Below, in pieces: positions 23,806 to 31,788 of a stretch of 49,228 bases of DNA (position 1 is its first letter; every line of letters starts with the position of its first letter). Below the pieces are notes generated by a model, which saw only the letters and a program-made list of their open reading frames with translations, did no database searches and had not been told where the DNA came from. The stretch covers positions 1 to 49,228 of the forward strand of contig DATFOC010000070.1 of the NCBI GenBank assembly GCA_035265935.1, written 5' to 3'. A program made the position numbers and the translations under genes. Source of the DNA: JACDAN01 sp035265935. Its GTDB lineage: Bacteria; Actinomycetota; Thermoleophilia; Gaiellales; Gaiellaceae.

Positions 23806-24899
23806 CAGCGACTCCTTGGGAGACCGAGCACCCGCTCGGCGATGATGTTTCGTAGGATCTCGGAGGTCCCGGCCTCGATCGTGTTGCCGCGGCTCCGCAG
23901 CTGCTGGTGGCCCCAGTAGCCGTCGTCCTCGCCCTCGAGGATCTCCATGGCGAGCTTCGTCAGCCGCTGGTTCTGCTCCGACCAATGCAGCTTGGAGACG
24001 GAGCCCTCGGGGCCCGGGATCCCGGTCTGCATCAGGGTCGTCAGGGACCGGTAGTTCGTCATCTTCAGCGCCTGGAGCTCGATCCACTCCTGGGCGACGC
24101 GGTCCCGGATGATCGAGTCGTCGGCGCCCTTCTCCTTCGTGAGCGCGACGAGCTTCTGCACCTGCAGCTCCAGCGCGCCGCCGAGCGCGAAGCCGAGCGT
24201 CCCGCGCTCGTGGAGGAGCGTCGTCATCGCGACCTGCCAGCCTCCGCCGATCTCGCCGAGAAGGTTCTCCTGCGGCACCTCGACGTCCGTGAGGAAGATC
24301 TCGTTGAACTCGGCCTCGCCGGTGATCTGGCGCAGCGGGCGAACCTCGACGCCGGGCGCCTTCATGTCGACGATGATGTACGTCAGGCCCTCGTGGCGCT
24401 GCGAGTCCGGGTCGCTTCGGCCGACGAGGATGCAGTGGTCGGCGATGTGCGCGAACGACGACCACACCTTCTGTCCGTTGACGACGAACGAGCCGTTCCG
24501 CGCCTCGATCGAGGTTCGAACGGCCGACAGGTCGGAGCCTGCTCCCGGCTCGGAGAAGCCCTGGCACCAGATCTCCTCCGCCGAGAGGATCTTCGAGAGG
24601 TAGCGCTGCTTCTGCTCCTCGATGCCGTGCGCCATGATCGTCGGGCCCGCCATGCCGAGGCCGATCACGCCCATGTGCGAAGGCGCCTCGGCGCGGGCGA
24701 ATTCCTCCAGCACGATCGCCTGGTGGCTGTACGGAGCCCCTCTCCCGCCGTACTCCTCGGGCCAGGTCAGGCCGGCGTAGCCTGCGTCGTAGATCTTGCG
24801 GCTCCATTCCCGCGGCTCGCCGGCTGGCAGGTTCTCCTGCAGCCAGGCGCGGACGCCCTCGCGGAAGGCCGCTTCGTCAGGGCTGTCGCGAAGCTCCAC
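23805..24899 (-). CDS. Acyl-CoA dehydrogenase, large subunit of a heteromeric pair
   Basis: 364 aa with all three domains. YAGLTWPEEYGGRGAP in the N domain, WCQGFSEPGAGSDLSAVRT (about 111-129) and NGQKVWSSFAHIADHCIL in the middle, and GNTIEAGTSEILRNIIAERVLGLPR at the C terminus, where Glu in EAGTSE is the expected base. The pattern matches the FadE-type large subunits of actinobacterial steroid/isoprenoid side-chain oxidation. The GTG start follows a -10 TAGGCT by 6 nt, so the mRNA is probably leaderless. It heads a seven-gene minus-strand operon and is divergent from another dehydrogenase gene 17 bp away. Confidence 0.9.
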   Translation of the reverse strand: MELRDSPDEAAFREGVRAWLQENLPAGEPREWSRKIYDAGYAGLTWPEEYGGRGAPYSHQAIVLEEFARAEAPSHMGVIGLGMAGPTIMAHGIEEQKQRYLSKILSAEEIWCQGFSEPGAGSDLSAVRTSIEARNGSFVVNGQKVWSSFAHIADHCILVGRSDPDSQRHEGLTYIIVDMKAPGVEVRPLRQITGEAEFNEIFLTDVEVPQENLLGEIGGGWQVAMTTLLHERGTLGFALGGALELQVQKLVALTKEKGADDSIIRDRVAQEWIELQALKMTNYRSLTTLMQTGIPGPEGSVSKLHWSEQNQRLTKLAMEILEGEDDGYWGHQQLRSRGNTIEAGTSEILRNIIAERVLGLPRSR

Positions 24900-24904
24900 G
24901 GCGT

Positions 24905-24911
24905 TAGCCTA
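24905..24911. promoter_or_regulatory. Shared -10 core of back-to-back leaderless promoters (24899/24917)
   Basis: The 7-bp TAGCCTA gives TAGCCT on the plus strand, 6 nt before the GTG at 24917, and TAGGCT on the minus strand, 6 nt before the GTG at 24899. The start codons are 18 bp apart. Both -10 boxes fit TANNNT and overlap by 5 bp, so the two directions should compete. Confidence 0.6.
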
Positions 24912-24916
24912 TACCG

Positions 24917-26347
24917 GTGCTACCGGCGGTAACACATGACTTCGCGGACGTCGTGATGGACGTGGTCGACCCCGCGGTCGAGGAGTCCGAGCGGAACCTG
25001 CCCCGGCTCCTGGAGAACGGTGAGATCGAGTTCGATCCCGCCTACCACCGGGCCGGCCGCGCGATCTGGGCCTCCGGCATCGTCGGCGCCGCTGCACCCG
25101 AGCAGGCCTCGCTCTTCTACCTCCTCGCACACGCGGGAGAGGGCGGCCACGCGTGTCCCGTCGTCTGCACGGCGGGACTCGTTCGCGCGCTGAAGACGCG
25201 CGGCTCCGACGACCTGCGCGAGCGGTTTCTCCCGCCGCTCATCGAGACCGACTACGACCAGGCGGAGCGTGGCGCGCAGTTCCTCACGGAGCGGCACGGC
25301 GGGTCCGACGTCGGCGCGAACCGGGTCGAGGCGATCCGGGACGGGGCAGGCTGGCGGCTGCATGGGGAGAAGTGGTTCTGCTCGGTCGCCGACGCCGACC
25401 AGTTCCTCGTGACCGCCCGCCCGCGGGGCGCACCGGAGGGGACCCCCGGGATCGGATGCTTCCTCGTGCCTCGCTCGGGCGGTGGATTCCGGATCCGCCG
25501 ACTCAAGGACAAGCTCGGGACGCGCGCTCTCGCGACCGGCGAGATCGAGTTCGAAGGCGCACCCGCGTATCCGCTCGGGCCGCTGGAGGACGGCTTCCGA
25601 ACGGCCGTCGGCGTGTTGAACACCTCCCGCTGGCTGAACGCGCTCGGGTCGGCAGGCCTGATGCGCCGCGCCACCATCGTCGCGGAGGGATTCGCCCGCG
25701 AGCGCGAGGCATTCGGGCGCGTCATCTCGGACTACCCGCTCGTCCGCGAGAACCTGGCGGTGATGAAGGCTGAGGCGGACGCGGCGCTCGCCTCGACGAT
25801 GGAGCTGACCGAGCTCGTCGACCGGATCGACAAGGGTGAAGCGGGCGAGGAGGACACGGCGTGGCACCGCTTGCTCGTGAACGCGAACAAGTTCGTGACC
25901 TCACTGGCCGCGACGAAGGTGATCCGGCGCGGCATCGAGGCGCTCGGAGGGAACGGGACGATCGAGGACTTCTCGCCGCTGCCCCGGCTCTACCGCGACG
26001 CAATCGTCTTCGAGAGCTGGGAGGGGACGCACAACGTCCTCTGCGCGCAGGTCCTCCGCGACCTCGCGCGCCTGGACGCAGTCGACCTCGTGGTCGAGCG
26101 CAGCGGCGCTTCGGCGGAGCTCGCCGCCCGTCTGCGACGCTCCGTCGACGATCCGGCGGTCGGCGCGCTGCACGGACGCCGTCAGCTCGACGCGCTCGTG
26201 CGCTCGCTGCAGGTCAAGGCCCTTCGCTCGCGGGAGCCCCATGCCGCAGAGCTGCTCAGGCGGCGGCACCTGACTCCAGGCTGGGATCCCGAGGACGACC
26301 CCGACTATCCCGACCTGATCGACCGGGTCCTCGGCGCGGACGCCTAG
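24917..26347 (+). CDS. Acyl-CoA dehydrogenase family protein, AidB-like
   Basis: 476 aa, longer than catabolic dehydrogenases, with the AidB layout. FLTERHGGSDVGANRVEA (about 118-135) and GWRLHGEKWFCSVADADQFLVTARP follow the AidB pattern. RVISDYPLVRENLAVMKAEADAAL and IEDFSPLPRLYRDAIVFESWEGTHNVLCAQVLRDL are C-terminal, with the Glu in WEGTHN. A 70-residue helical tail follows. GTG 24917 is 6 nt after TAGCCT; an in-frame ATG at 24956 is the alternative. An operator-like repeat overlaps codons 1-6. AidB proteins bind DNA in alkylation stress, but most actinobacterial relatives are probably metabolic. Confidence 0.85.
   Translation: MLPAVTHDFADVVMDVVDPAVEESERNLPRLLENGEIEFDPAYHRAGRAIWASGIVGAAAPEQASLFYLLAHAGEGGHACPVVCTAGLVRALKTRGSDDLRERFLPPLIETDYDQAERGAQFLTERHGGSDVGANRVEAIRDGAGWRLHGEKWFCSVADADQFLVTARPRGAPEGTPGIGCFLVPRSGGGFRIRRLKDKLGTRALATGEIEFEGAPAYPLGPLEDGFRTAVGVLNTSRWLNALGSAGLMRRATIVAEGFAREREAFGRVISDYPLVRENLAVMKAEADAALASTMELTELVDRIDKGEAGEEDTAWHRLLVNANKFVTSLAATKVIRRGIEALGGNGTIEDFSPLPRLYRDAIVFESWEGTHNVLCAQVLRDLARLDAVDLVVERSGASAELAARLRRSVDDPAVGALHGRRQLDALVRSLQVKALRSREPHAAELLRRRHLTPGWDPEDDPDYPDLIDRVLGADA
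24919..24933. promoter_or_regulatory. Predicted TetR operator, site 4, at the divergent dehydrogenase promoter
   Basis: GCTACC-GGC-GGTAAC, one mismatch from a perfect GTTACC-N3-GGTAAC repeat. It begins at the predicted plus-strand transcription start and covers the -35 zone of the minus-strand promoter, so one bound repressor could silence both operons. Confidence 0.5.
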
Positions 26348-26739
26348 CGTCCCTCGGCCGCGTCCCCGCGGAGGGCCATACAGGTGCTCGTTGCGTGCGC
26401 GATCAGGCGCTCCTGATCGTCGACCACGCGGCACTCCGTCAGCCCCACCGTTCTCCCTCGCGAGACGACCGCCCCGTGAGCAAGGAGCTTCCCGGTCCAG
26501 AACGGCCGGAGGTAGTTCATCTTCAACTCGAGCGTCGTGAACGACTCCCCCTCCTCGAGCGTCGAGAAGAAGGCCATGCCCATGGCGGCATCGGCGAGGT
26601 CGCAGAGGATCCCGCCGTGGATCGTCCCCATCGGATTGGAATGCTGCTCGCCGGCGTCGAGGCTCATCGTGCACATGCCGGCGCCGGCGTCCACGACCTC
26701 GATGCCGATCAGCTCGGCGACCGGAGGCGGAAGCCTCAC
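26344..26739 (-). CDS. PaaI-type hotdog thioesterase
   Basis: 131 aa. NPMGTIHGGILCDLADAAMGMAFFSTL is the active-site helix region, followed by FTTLELKMNYLRPFWTGKLLAHG, typical of PaaI/YigI-like acyl-CoA thioesterases. The GTG start overlaps the alcohol dehydrogenase stop (GTGA). Its own stop shares CTAG with the convergent AidB-like gene. Not closely similar to the thioesterase at 8662-9048. Probably frees CoA from dead-end acyl-CoAs. Confidence 0.87.
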   Translation of the reverse strand: MRLPPPVAELIGIEVVDAGAGMCTMSLDAGEQHSNPMGTIHGGILCDLADAAMGMAFFSTLEEGESFTTLELKMNYLRPFWTGKLLAHGAVVSRGRTVGLTECRVVDDQERLIAHATSTCMALRGDAAEGR

Positions 26740-27764
26740 AGGACGATCACCGAGCGGATGACTTCACCTGCCTCCATGTCCTCGAACGCCGCCTCGACGC
26801 CGTCCAACTCGATCCTCTTGGTGACCATTCCGGCGAGATCGAGCCGGCCCTCGGCCGCCAGGGCCATGAGCAACGGGAAATCCTCCGCGGGAACGTGATC
26901 GCCGCCGTGCGAGACGAGGATCCGCTGCCGCCGGTCGAACGTGCGGTCGAGCGGCACGACCGCCTCGGACCCGGGCTGAGGGAGCCCGATGTAGACCAGC
27001 GTCCCCGCATGCCCGAGCATCCGCAGCCCGAGCGCCACGGTCTCTGGCCGACCGACGACGTCGAAGACGAAGTCGAGACGCTCCGCCTCGCCCGTATGGG
27101 TCGCCCCGAAGCGGCGACCGGCGTCGAGCTTGCGCTCGTCCAGGTCGAGAGCATGGATCTCCGCCGCACCGGCAACCCGTGCTCCCTGGATCACGGACAG
27201 GCCAACCGCGCCGCAGCCGATGACGCCGACGCGTGCGCCCTCCCAGACCTCGGCCGTCTTCAGGACCGAGCAGACGCCCGTCGCGACCGCGCATCCGATC
27301 AGGCATGCCTCCTCCGCCGAAAGCCCGTCGGGAAGCGGCACGAGCGAGGCCGCGTGGACCACGGTCCGCGAGGCAAAGGTCCCCGCCCGCATCGCGCCCA
27401 TCAGGTCCCGCCCGTCCCGCGTGTGCATCCTCCGAGCCGCCATAGCGGGCGTTCGGCAGAGATGGCCCGCCCCGCGGAGACACCAGGGGCACTCCCCGCA
27501 CGGCGCGCGCCAGCCGATGACGACACGGTCCCCGGCGCCGACGTGTTCGACTCCCTCACCGACCGCCTCGACCACACCTGCGCCTTCGTGCCCGAGCAGG
27601 ACCGGCATCGGATGGTTGAAGCCGGTTCGCACGACGTGGAGGTCGGAGTGGCAGACGCCGCTGGCCTCGATCCGGACCCGCGCCTCCCCAGCGCCCGGCG
27701 CGTCGAGCTCGATCTCCTCGACGCCGAAGCGCTCGAGCTCGTTCAGGACGACGCCGCGATCCAT
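26736..27764 (-). CDS. Zinc-dependent alcohol dehydrogenase (class III-like MDR)
   Basis: 342 aa. Catalytic zinc ligands C38 and H59-E60 (GVCHSDLH, GHEGAG), structural-zinc cysteines C89, C92, C95 and C103 (C-x2-C-x2-C-x7-C), and the cofactor fold VGVIGCGAVGLSVIQGA with Asp downstream for NAD. It resembles the actinobacterial AdhD/NDMA-dependent group, but a tightly bound cofactor cannot be shown here. It overlaps the alpha-hydroxyacid oxidase by 22 nt and the thioesterase by 4 nt. Likely substrate is an alcohol or aldehyde intermediate. Confidence 0.9.
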   Translation of the reverse strand: MDRGVVLNELERFGVEEIELDAPGAGEARVRIEASGVCHSDLHVVRTGFNHPMPVLLGHEGAGVVEAVGEGVEHVGAGDRVVIGWRAPCGECPWCLRGAGHLCRTPAMAARRMHTRDGRDLMGAMRAGTFASRTVVHAASLVPLPDGLSAEEACLIGCAVATGVCSVLKTAEVWEGARVGVIGCGAVGLSVIQGARVAGAAEIHALDLDERKLDAGRRFGATHTGEAERLDFVFDVVGRPETVALGLRMLGHAGTLVYIGLPQPGSEAVVPLDRTFDRRQRILVSHGGDHVPAEDFPLLMALAAEGRLDLAGMVTKRIELDGVEAAFEDMEAGEVIRSVIVL

Positions 27765-28897
27765 GACCGGTCGAGGTTACGCGCCTCACGCCCGCCGACG
27801 AGCGCCAGTGTGAGGTCGGTCTCCGCCATCAGATGCCGGATCACGGCCTCGACGCCTTCCTGGCCGCCGACCGCGAGGCCGTACGCGTACGGCCGGCCCA
27901 GCAGGACGGCGTCCGCCCCTAGTGCGAGCGCTTTGAGCACGTCCGAGCCCCGCCTGATCCCGCCGTCCATCAGCACCACGGGCTCGGGCCCGACCGCCTG
28001 GCGGACCTCCTCGAGCGCGTCGAGCGCTGCGACGGCGCCCTCGACCTGGCGACCGCCGTGGTTTGAGACCACGATGCCGTCGACGCCGGACTCGCGCGCC
28101 CGCTGAGAGTCCTCGGCCGTGAGCACGCCCTTGACCAGCAGCGGCAGCTCCGTCTGGTCCCGCAGCCAGGCCAGGTCTTCCCAGGTCAGACCGAGGTTCG
28201 GGAACGTTGCGAGCATCGCCCCGGCAGCCGCGAGCACATTGTCTTCGGGCGGCTCGGCCAGCCTGCTCCGGAAGACGGGATCCGAGAAGAACTGCGCGCA
28301 ACCCTCGCCGGTTACGAACGGGAGGTAGGGCTTCCGCAGGTCACGGTCGCGCCAGCCGAGGGTCAGCGTGTCGAGCGTGATGACGAGCGCCCCGAAGCCG
28401 GCGCCTTCGGCCCGCCGGACGAGGCTGGCCACGACCTCACGATCGTTGACCCAATAGAGCTGGAACCACCGCGGCGCGTCGCCCGTCGCCTCGGCAACCT
28501 CCTCGATCGAGTACGACGCCGCGCTCGAGAGCACCATCGGCACACCGGTCGAAGCGGCAGCGCGGGCGACCGCAAGCTCGCCGTCCGCGTGCGCGATCGA
28601 GAGCACCCCGATCGGCGCAAGCAGGAATGGCGCCGGAGAGCGCGTCCCGAGTACCTCGACGGAGATGTCCCGCTCGGAATTTCCGGTCAGCATCCGGGGT
28701 CGAAGCCGCCTCCGCTCGAACGCCTCCAGGTTGGCGCGCATCGTCGACTCCGAGCCTGCTCCGCCCGCGATGTAGTCGAACGGTCCGGGTTCGAGGGCCT
28801 CGGCGGCCCGCGTCTCCCACTCCACTGGCGAGATCGGCCACGGAGACTCGCCGGAGACGTAGATCGCGTTCTGTACCTGGCTGCCTTCGAAGTCCAT
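27743..28897 (-). CDS. Alpha-hydroxy-acid oxidizing protein (FMN, lactate monooxygenase-like)
   Basis: FMN-dependent TIM barrel (384 aa) oxidising a 2-hydroxyacid to the 2-oxoacid. PFDYIAGGAGSESTMRANLEAFERRRLRPRML at the N terminus, PFLLAPIGVLSIAHADGE, FQLYWVNDREVV, then LLVKGVLTAEDSQRARESGVDGIVVSNHGGRQVEGA with the catalytic His in SNHGGRQ. Phosphate binding is in MDGGIRRGSDVLKALALGADAVLLGRPYAYGLA. The order of motifs suits the lactate 2-monooxygenase-like subgroup. With the alcohol dehydrogenase it suggests alpha-oxidation. The start is divergent from an SDR gene 20 bp away. Confidence 0.9.
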   Translation of the reverse strand: MDFEGSQVQNAIYVSGESPWPISPVEWETRAAEALEPGPFDYIAGGAGSESTMRANLEAFERRRLRPRMLTGNSERDISVEVLGTRSPAPFLLAPIGVLSIAHADGELAVARAAASTGVPMVLSSAASYSIEEVAEATGDAPRWFQLYWVNDREVVASLVRRAEGAGFGALVITLDTLTLGWRDRDLRKPYLPFVTGEGCAQFFSDPVFRSRLAEPPEDNVLAAAGAMLATFPNLGLTWEDLAWLRDQTELPLLVKGVLTAEDSQRARESGVDGIVVSNHGGRQVEGAVAALDALEEVRQAVGPEPVVLMDGGIRRGSDVLKALALGADAVLLGRPYAYGLAVGGQEGVEAVIRHLMAETDLTLALVGGREARNLDRSWIAASS

Positions 28898-28903
28898 GCG
28901 TCG

Positions 28904-28910
28904 TACGATC
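28904..28910. promoter_or_regulatory. Possible overlapping divergent -10 elements (28897/28918)
   Basis: TACGAT on the plus strand lies 8 nt before ATG 28918; GATCGT on the minus strand lies 7 nt before ATG 28897. They overlap by 5 bp inside a TCGTACGA palindrome. Spacing is looser than at the 24.9 and 46.8 kb promoters. Confidence 0.35.
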
Positions 28911-28917
28911 CTCTCGC

Positions 28918-29853
28918 ATGCCGTCGCTGGAAGGGAAAGTGGCGATCGTGACCGGCGCCGGCCGCGGGATCGGCCGGGAGCACGCCCTCGCGCTCGCAGA
29001 GGCGGGAGCCCGCGTGCTCGTCAACGACCTGGGTGGCTCGCTTTCCGGCGAGGGAGCGGACACAACGCCGGCCCAGTCCGTCGTGGACGAGATCGCTGCC
29101 GCCGGAGGAGAGGCGGTCGCGAACGCCGACGACGTCTCCCACTTCGACGCCGCCGAGCACCTCGTGGGACAGGCGCTCGAGGAGTACGGCCGGCTCGACA
29201 TCCTCGTCAACAACGCCGGGATCCTGCGCGACCGGATGCTGGTGAACATGACCGAGGACGAGTGGGACGCCGTCATCGCCGTCCACCTGAAGGGCCACTT
29301 CGGCCCAACCCGGCATGCCGCCGCCCACTGGCGGGGGCGAGCCAAGGAAGGGGAGACCCTCCGCGCCCGCGTAATCAACACGTCCAGCCCATCGGGCGTG
29401 TTCGGGAACATCGGGCAGGCGAACTACGGTGCCGCGAAGGCTGCGATCGCGGGATTCACGCTGATCGCGGCGCAGGAGCTCGCGCGCTACGGCGTCACGG
29501 TCAACTGCATCGCCCCGAACGCGAGGACCCGTATGACCGAGGAGACCTTCGGCGGCCTCGCGGCCCCGGACGAAGGCTTCGACCCGCTCGACCCGGCGAA
29601 CATGTCGCCCCTCGTGGTGGCTCTCAGCGCCGACGAGGCACAGGAGATCACGGGGCAGTGCTTCTTCGTCTGGGGCGGGGCCGTCAACGTCCTGCGACCC
29701 TGGGACGCGGGTGAGCTCCTCGCCGCCGATGAGCGCTGGGACGCCGACGCGCTTCTGGCGCAGCTGAGGGAGCGCTTCCCGGACGGCGCGGAGCCCGAGG
29801 GGATGGTGGCGATGATGGCCAAGGCCGGCGGGCGGTCGATGCGCGTTGGCTGA
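28918..29853 (+). CDS. SDR family oxidoreductase, multifunctional-enzyme-2 (3-hydroxyacyl-CoA dehydrogenase) type
   Basis: 311 aa. TGAGRGIGREHALALAEAGARVLVNDLGG is the cofactor region of the MFE-2/steroid side-chain type; ILRDRMLVNMTEDEWDAVIAVHLKGHF follows NNAG, and the catalytic Ser/Tyr/Lys lie in NTSSPSGVFGNIGQANYGAAKAA. The C-terminal extension (about 250-311) is longer than in FabG. It should oxidise 3-hydroxyacyl-CoA. It overlaps the ligase gene by 8 nt; with the ligase and the MaoC hydratase it supplies activation, hydration and oxidation steps in one operon. Confidence 0.9.
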   Translation: MPSLEGKVAIVTGAGRGIGREHALALAEAGARVLVNDLGGSLSGEGADTTPAQSVVDEIAAAGGEAVANADDVSHFDAAEHLVGQALEEYGRLDILVNNAGILRDRMLVNMTEDEWDAVIAVHLKGHFGPTRHAAAHWRGRAKEGETLRARVINTSSPSGVFGNIGQANYGAAKAAIAGFTLIAAQELARYGVTVNCIAPNARTRMTEETFGGLAAPDEGFDPLDPANMSPLVVALSADEAQEITGQCFFVWGGAVNVLRPWDAGELLAADERWDADALLAQLRERFPDGAEPEGMVAMMAKAGGRSMRVG

Positions 29854-31309
29854 CCACAACCTGGCGCGCGCCGCGGAGGATTGCTTCGCGCGGCTCGGCG
29901 ACTACGAGTCGCTGTGGTTCGAGGATCGGTGGCACACGTCCGGCGAGCTCCACGAGCGCGCGGGTCGCCTCGCGGGCTGGCTCCGCCCGGCCGGTATCGA
30001 GCCGGGAGACCGTGTCGTCGTCCTGATGGCGAACTGCCCGGAGGTGACGATCGCCTACAACGCGATCTGGCGCGCCGGAGCCGTGGTCACCCCGGTCATC
30101 TTCCTCGTTCCGCCCGCCGAGCTGGAGCTCATCCTCCAGGACTCCGGCGCCGAGCTCGTCCTTGCGACACCCGAGCTCGCGGCGAACGTCCCGCCCGAAG
30201 CGCATTGCGTGACGACGGACGAGTTTCCGACGCTCGAGGAGGCTGACCCGTCCGAGATCGTCTCGAGGGCGCCGGCGGATCCTGCTGCTCTGCTCTACAC
30301 AGGCGGGACCACGGGCCGGTCCAAGGGCGTACTGCTCTCACACGAGAACCTCTGGTTCGCGGGCAAGGCCGGACATGACGCGGGCCACATCCCAGGCGTC
30401 GTGCGCGGCCTGCTGGCGCTGCCGCTCTCCCATGCGTACGGACTGCTTGTGACCGTCGTCGGGCTGCACGCGGTGCAGCAGGGCGAGGCCGTGCTCATGC
30501 GCTGGTTCGACCCGGTCGGGTGGCTCGAGCTCGCCCAGGAGCACCGGACGCAGATCTCCGCAGTCGTTCCGTCGATGATCCAGCTCCTTCTGGCCCAGCC
30601 GATCGAGGACTACGACCTGTCGAATCTGAGCCACATCGTCTCGGGCGGCGCGCCGCTTCCGACTGAGCTCGCACAGGAGCTGATTCGCCGGATCCCGCAA
30701 CTCGAGGTCCGGGAGGGCTACGGACTGACCGAGAGCTCCGCGCTCGTCACCTCGACGCGCCCCGGCCAGTCGCGGCTCGGCTCCGTCGGCAAGCCCGTGC
30801 CCGGCACCGAGGTGCGGATCGACGGCGAGGGCGAGGTGGGGGAGATCCTCGTCCGCTCGCCGATGGTGATGCTCGGCTACTGGAATCAGCCGGAGGCAAC
30901 CGACGAGACGATCGTGGACGGCTGGCTCCACACCGGAGACCTCGGCTACCTCGACGACGACGGTTACCTCCACATCGTCGATCGGAAGAAGGATCTGATC
31001 ATCCGCGGCGGGTTCAACGTCTTCCCGAGGGACGTCGAGGGGGCGCTGCTCGAGCATCCGGCGGTCGCAGCGGCCGGAGTCGTCGGCAGGCCCGACGAAG
31101 CTCACGGCGAGGAGGTGGTCGCATTCGTCGAGCTCCGCCGGGGCCAAGAAGCAGAGACGGACGACCTGGTCGCGTTCGCGAAGGAGCGGATCGGCGGCTA
31201 CAAGTACCCGCGCGAGGTGCACGTCGTCCCGTCCCTGCCGTTAACGCCAGTCGGGAAGGTCGACCGCAAGAAACTCCGCGAACGACTACGGGAGGAGGCG
31301 ACCGCATGA
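29846..31309 (+). CDS. Acyl-CoA synthetase (AMP-binding)
   Basis: 487 aa. P-loop LLYTGGTTGRSKGVLLSHEN (about 150-169), VREGYGLTESSALVTS, GWLHTGDLGYLDDDGYLHIVDRKKDLIIRGGFNVFPRDVE and the C-terminal PLTPVGKVDRKKL with the catalytic Lys. Shorter than the ligase at 20335-21939 and of the class using smaller or branched acids. The TTG start overlaps the SDR gene by 8 nt and is preceded by CGGGCGG rather than a clear ribosome site, so re-initiation is likely. The MaoC ATG overlaps its stop by 4 nt. Confidence 0.9.
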   Translation: MADHNLARAAEDCFARLGDYESLWFEDRWHTSGELHERAGRLAGWLRPAGIEPGDRVVVLMANCPEVTIAYNAIWRAGAVVTPVIFLVPPAELELILQDSGAELVLATPELAANVPPEAHCVTTDEFPTLEEADPSEIVSRAPADPAALLYTGGTTGRSKGVLLSHENLWFAGKAGHDAGHIPGVVRGLLALPLSHAYGLLVTVVGLHAVQQGEAVLMRWFDPVGWLELAQEHRTQISAVVPSMIQLLLAQPIEDYDLSNLSHIVSGGAPLPTELAQELIRRIPQLEVREGYGLTESSALVTSTRPGQSRLGSVGKPVPGTEVRIDGEGEVGEILVRSPMVMLGYWNQPEATDETIVDGWLHTGDLGYLDDDGYLHIVDRKKDLIIRGGFNVFPRDVEGALLEHPAVAAAGVVGRPDEAHGEEVVAFVELRRGQEAETDDLVAFAKERIGGYKYPREVHVVPSLPLTPVGKVDRKKLRERLREEATA

Positions 31310-31755
31310 GCACCAAGCTGACCCTGGCCGAGCTCGAGGCCGCCGACGAGCTCGAGCTCGGGACCAGCGACTGGGAGACCGTCGACCAGAAGCGGATCGA
31401 TCTCTTCGCCGAGGCGACGCACGACCACCAGTGGATCCACGTCGACCCACAGATGGCCGCGCAGGGGCCATTCGGGACGACCGTCGCTCACGGCTACCTC
31501 AGCCTGTCCATGCTCCCGTATTTCGTCTCCCAGGTGCTGAACGTGACGGATGTCCGGATGGGCATCAATTACGGAACCGAGAAGATCCGGTTCACCGCGC
31601 CGGTGCCGGTCGGCTCGCAGGTCCGGCTCAAGGCGACGCTGCGCTCCAGCGAGCGCCGAGGCGAAGGCGTCCTCTACCGCCTCGGCGTCGAGATCGAGAT
31701 TCGCGACTCGGAGAAGCCGGCTCTTGTCGGCGAGGTGCTCTACCTGGTGTTCTAG
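31306..31755 (+). CDS. MaoC-like (R)-enoyl-CoA hydratase
   Basis: 149 aa hotdog hydratase. The active-site pair is D40 and H45 (HDHQWIH), followed by GPFGTTVAHGYLSLSMLP, the hydratase-2 motif of the PhaJ/NodN group. It adds water to trans-2-enoyl-CoA to give the (R)-3-hydroxyacyl-CoA, which suits the neighbouring MFE-2-type SDR. GGGAGGAGG ahead of the ATG is a strong ribosome site. Ends 33 bp before a MarR gene. Confidence 0.9.
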   Translation: MSTKLTLAELEAADELELGTSDWETVDQKRIDLFAEATHDHQWIHVDPQMAAQGPFGTTVAHGYLSLSMLPYFVSQVLNVTDVRMGINYGTEKIRFTAPVPVGSQVRLKATLRSSERRGEGVLYRLGVEIEIRDSEKPALVGEVLYLVF

Positions 31756-31776
31756 GAAAGCGCTCGGGCTTCGTGC

Positions 31777-31782
31777 TTTATT
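31777..31782 (+). promoter_or_regulatory. Candidate -10 (TTTATT) of the MarR gene
   Basis: TTTATT lies 6 nt before the GTG at 31789, the spacing seen at other leaderless genes in the window. The hexamer is weaker than most. Confidence 0.35.
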
Positions 31783-31788
31783 GACCCG

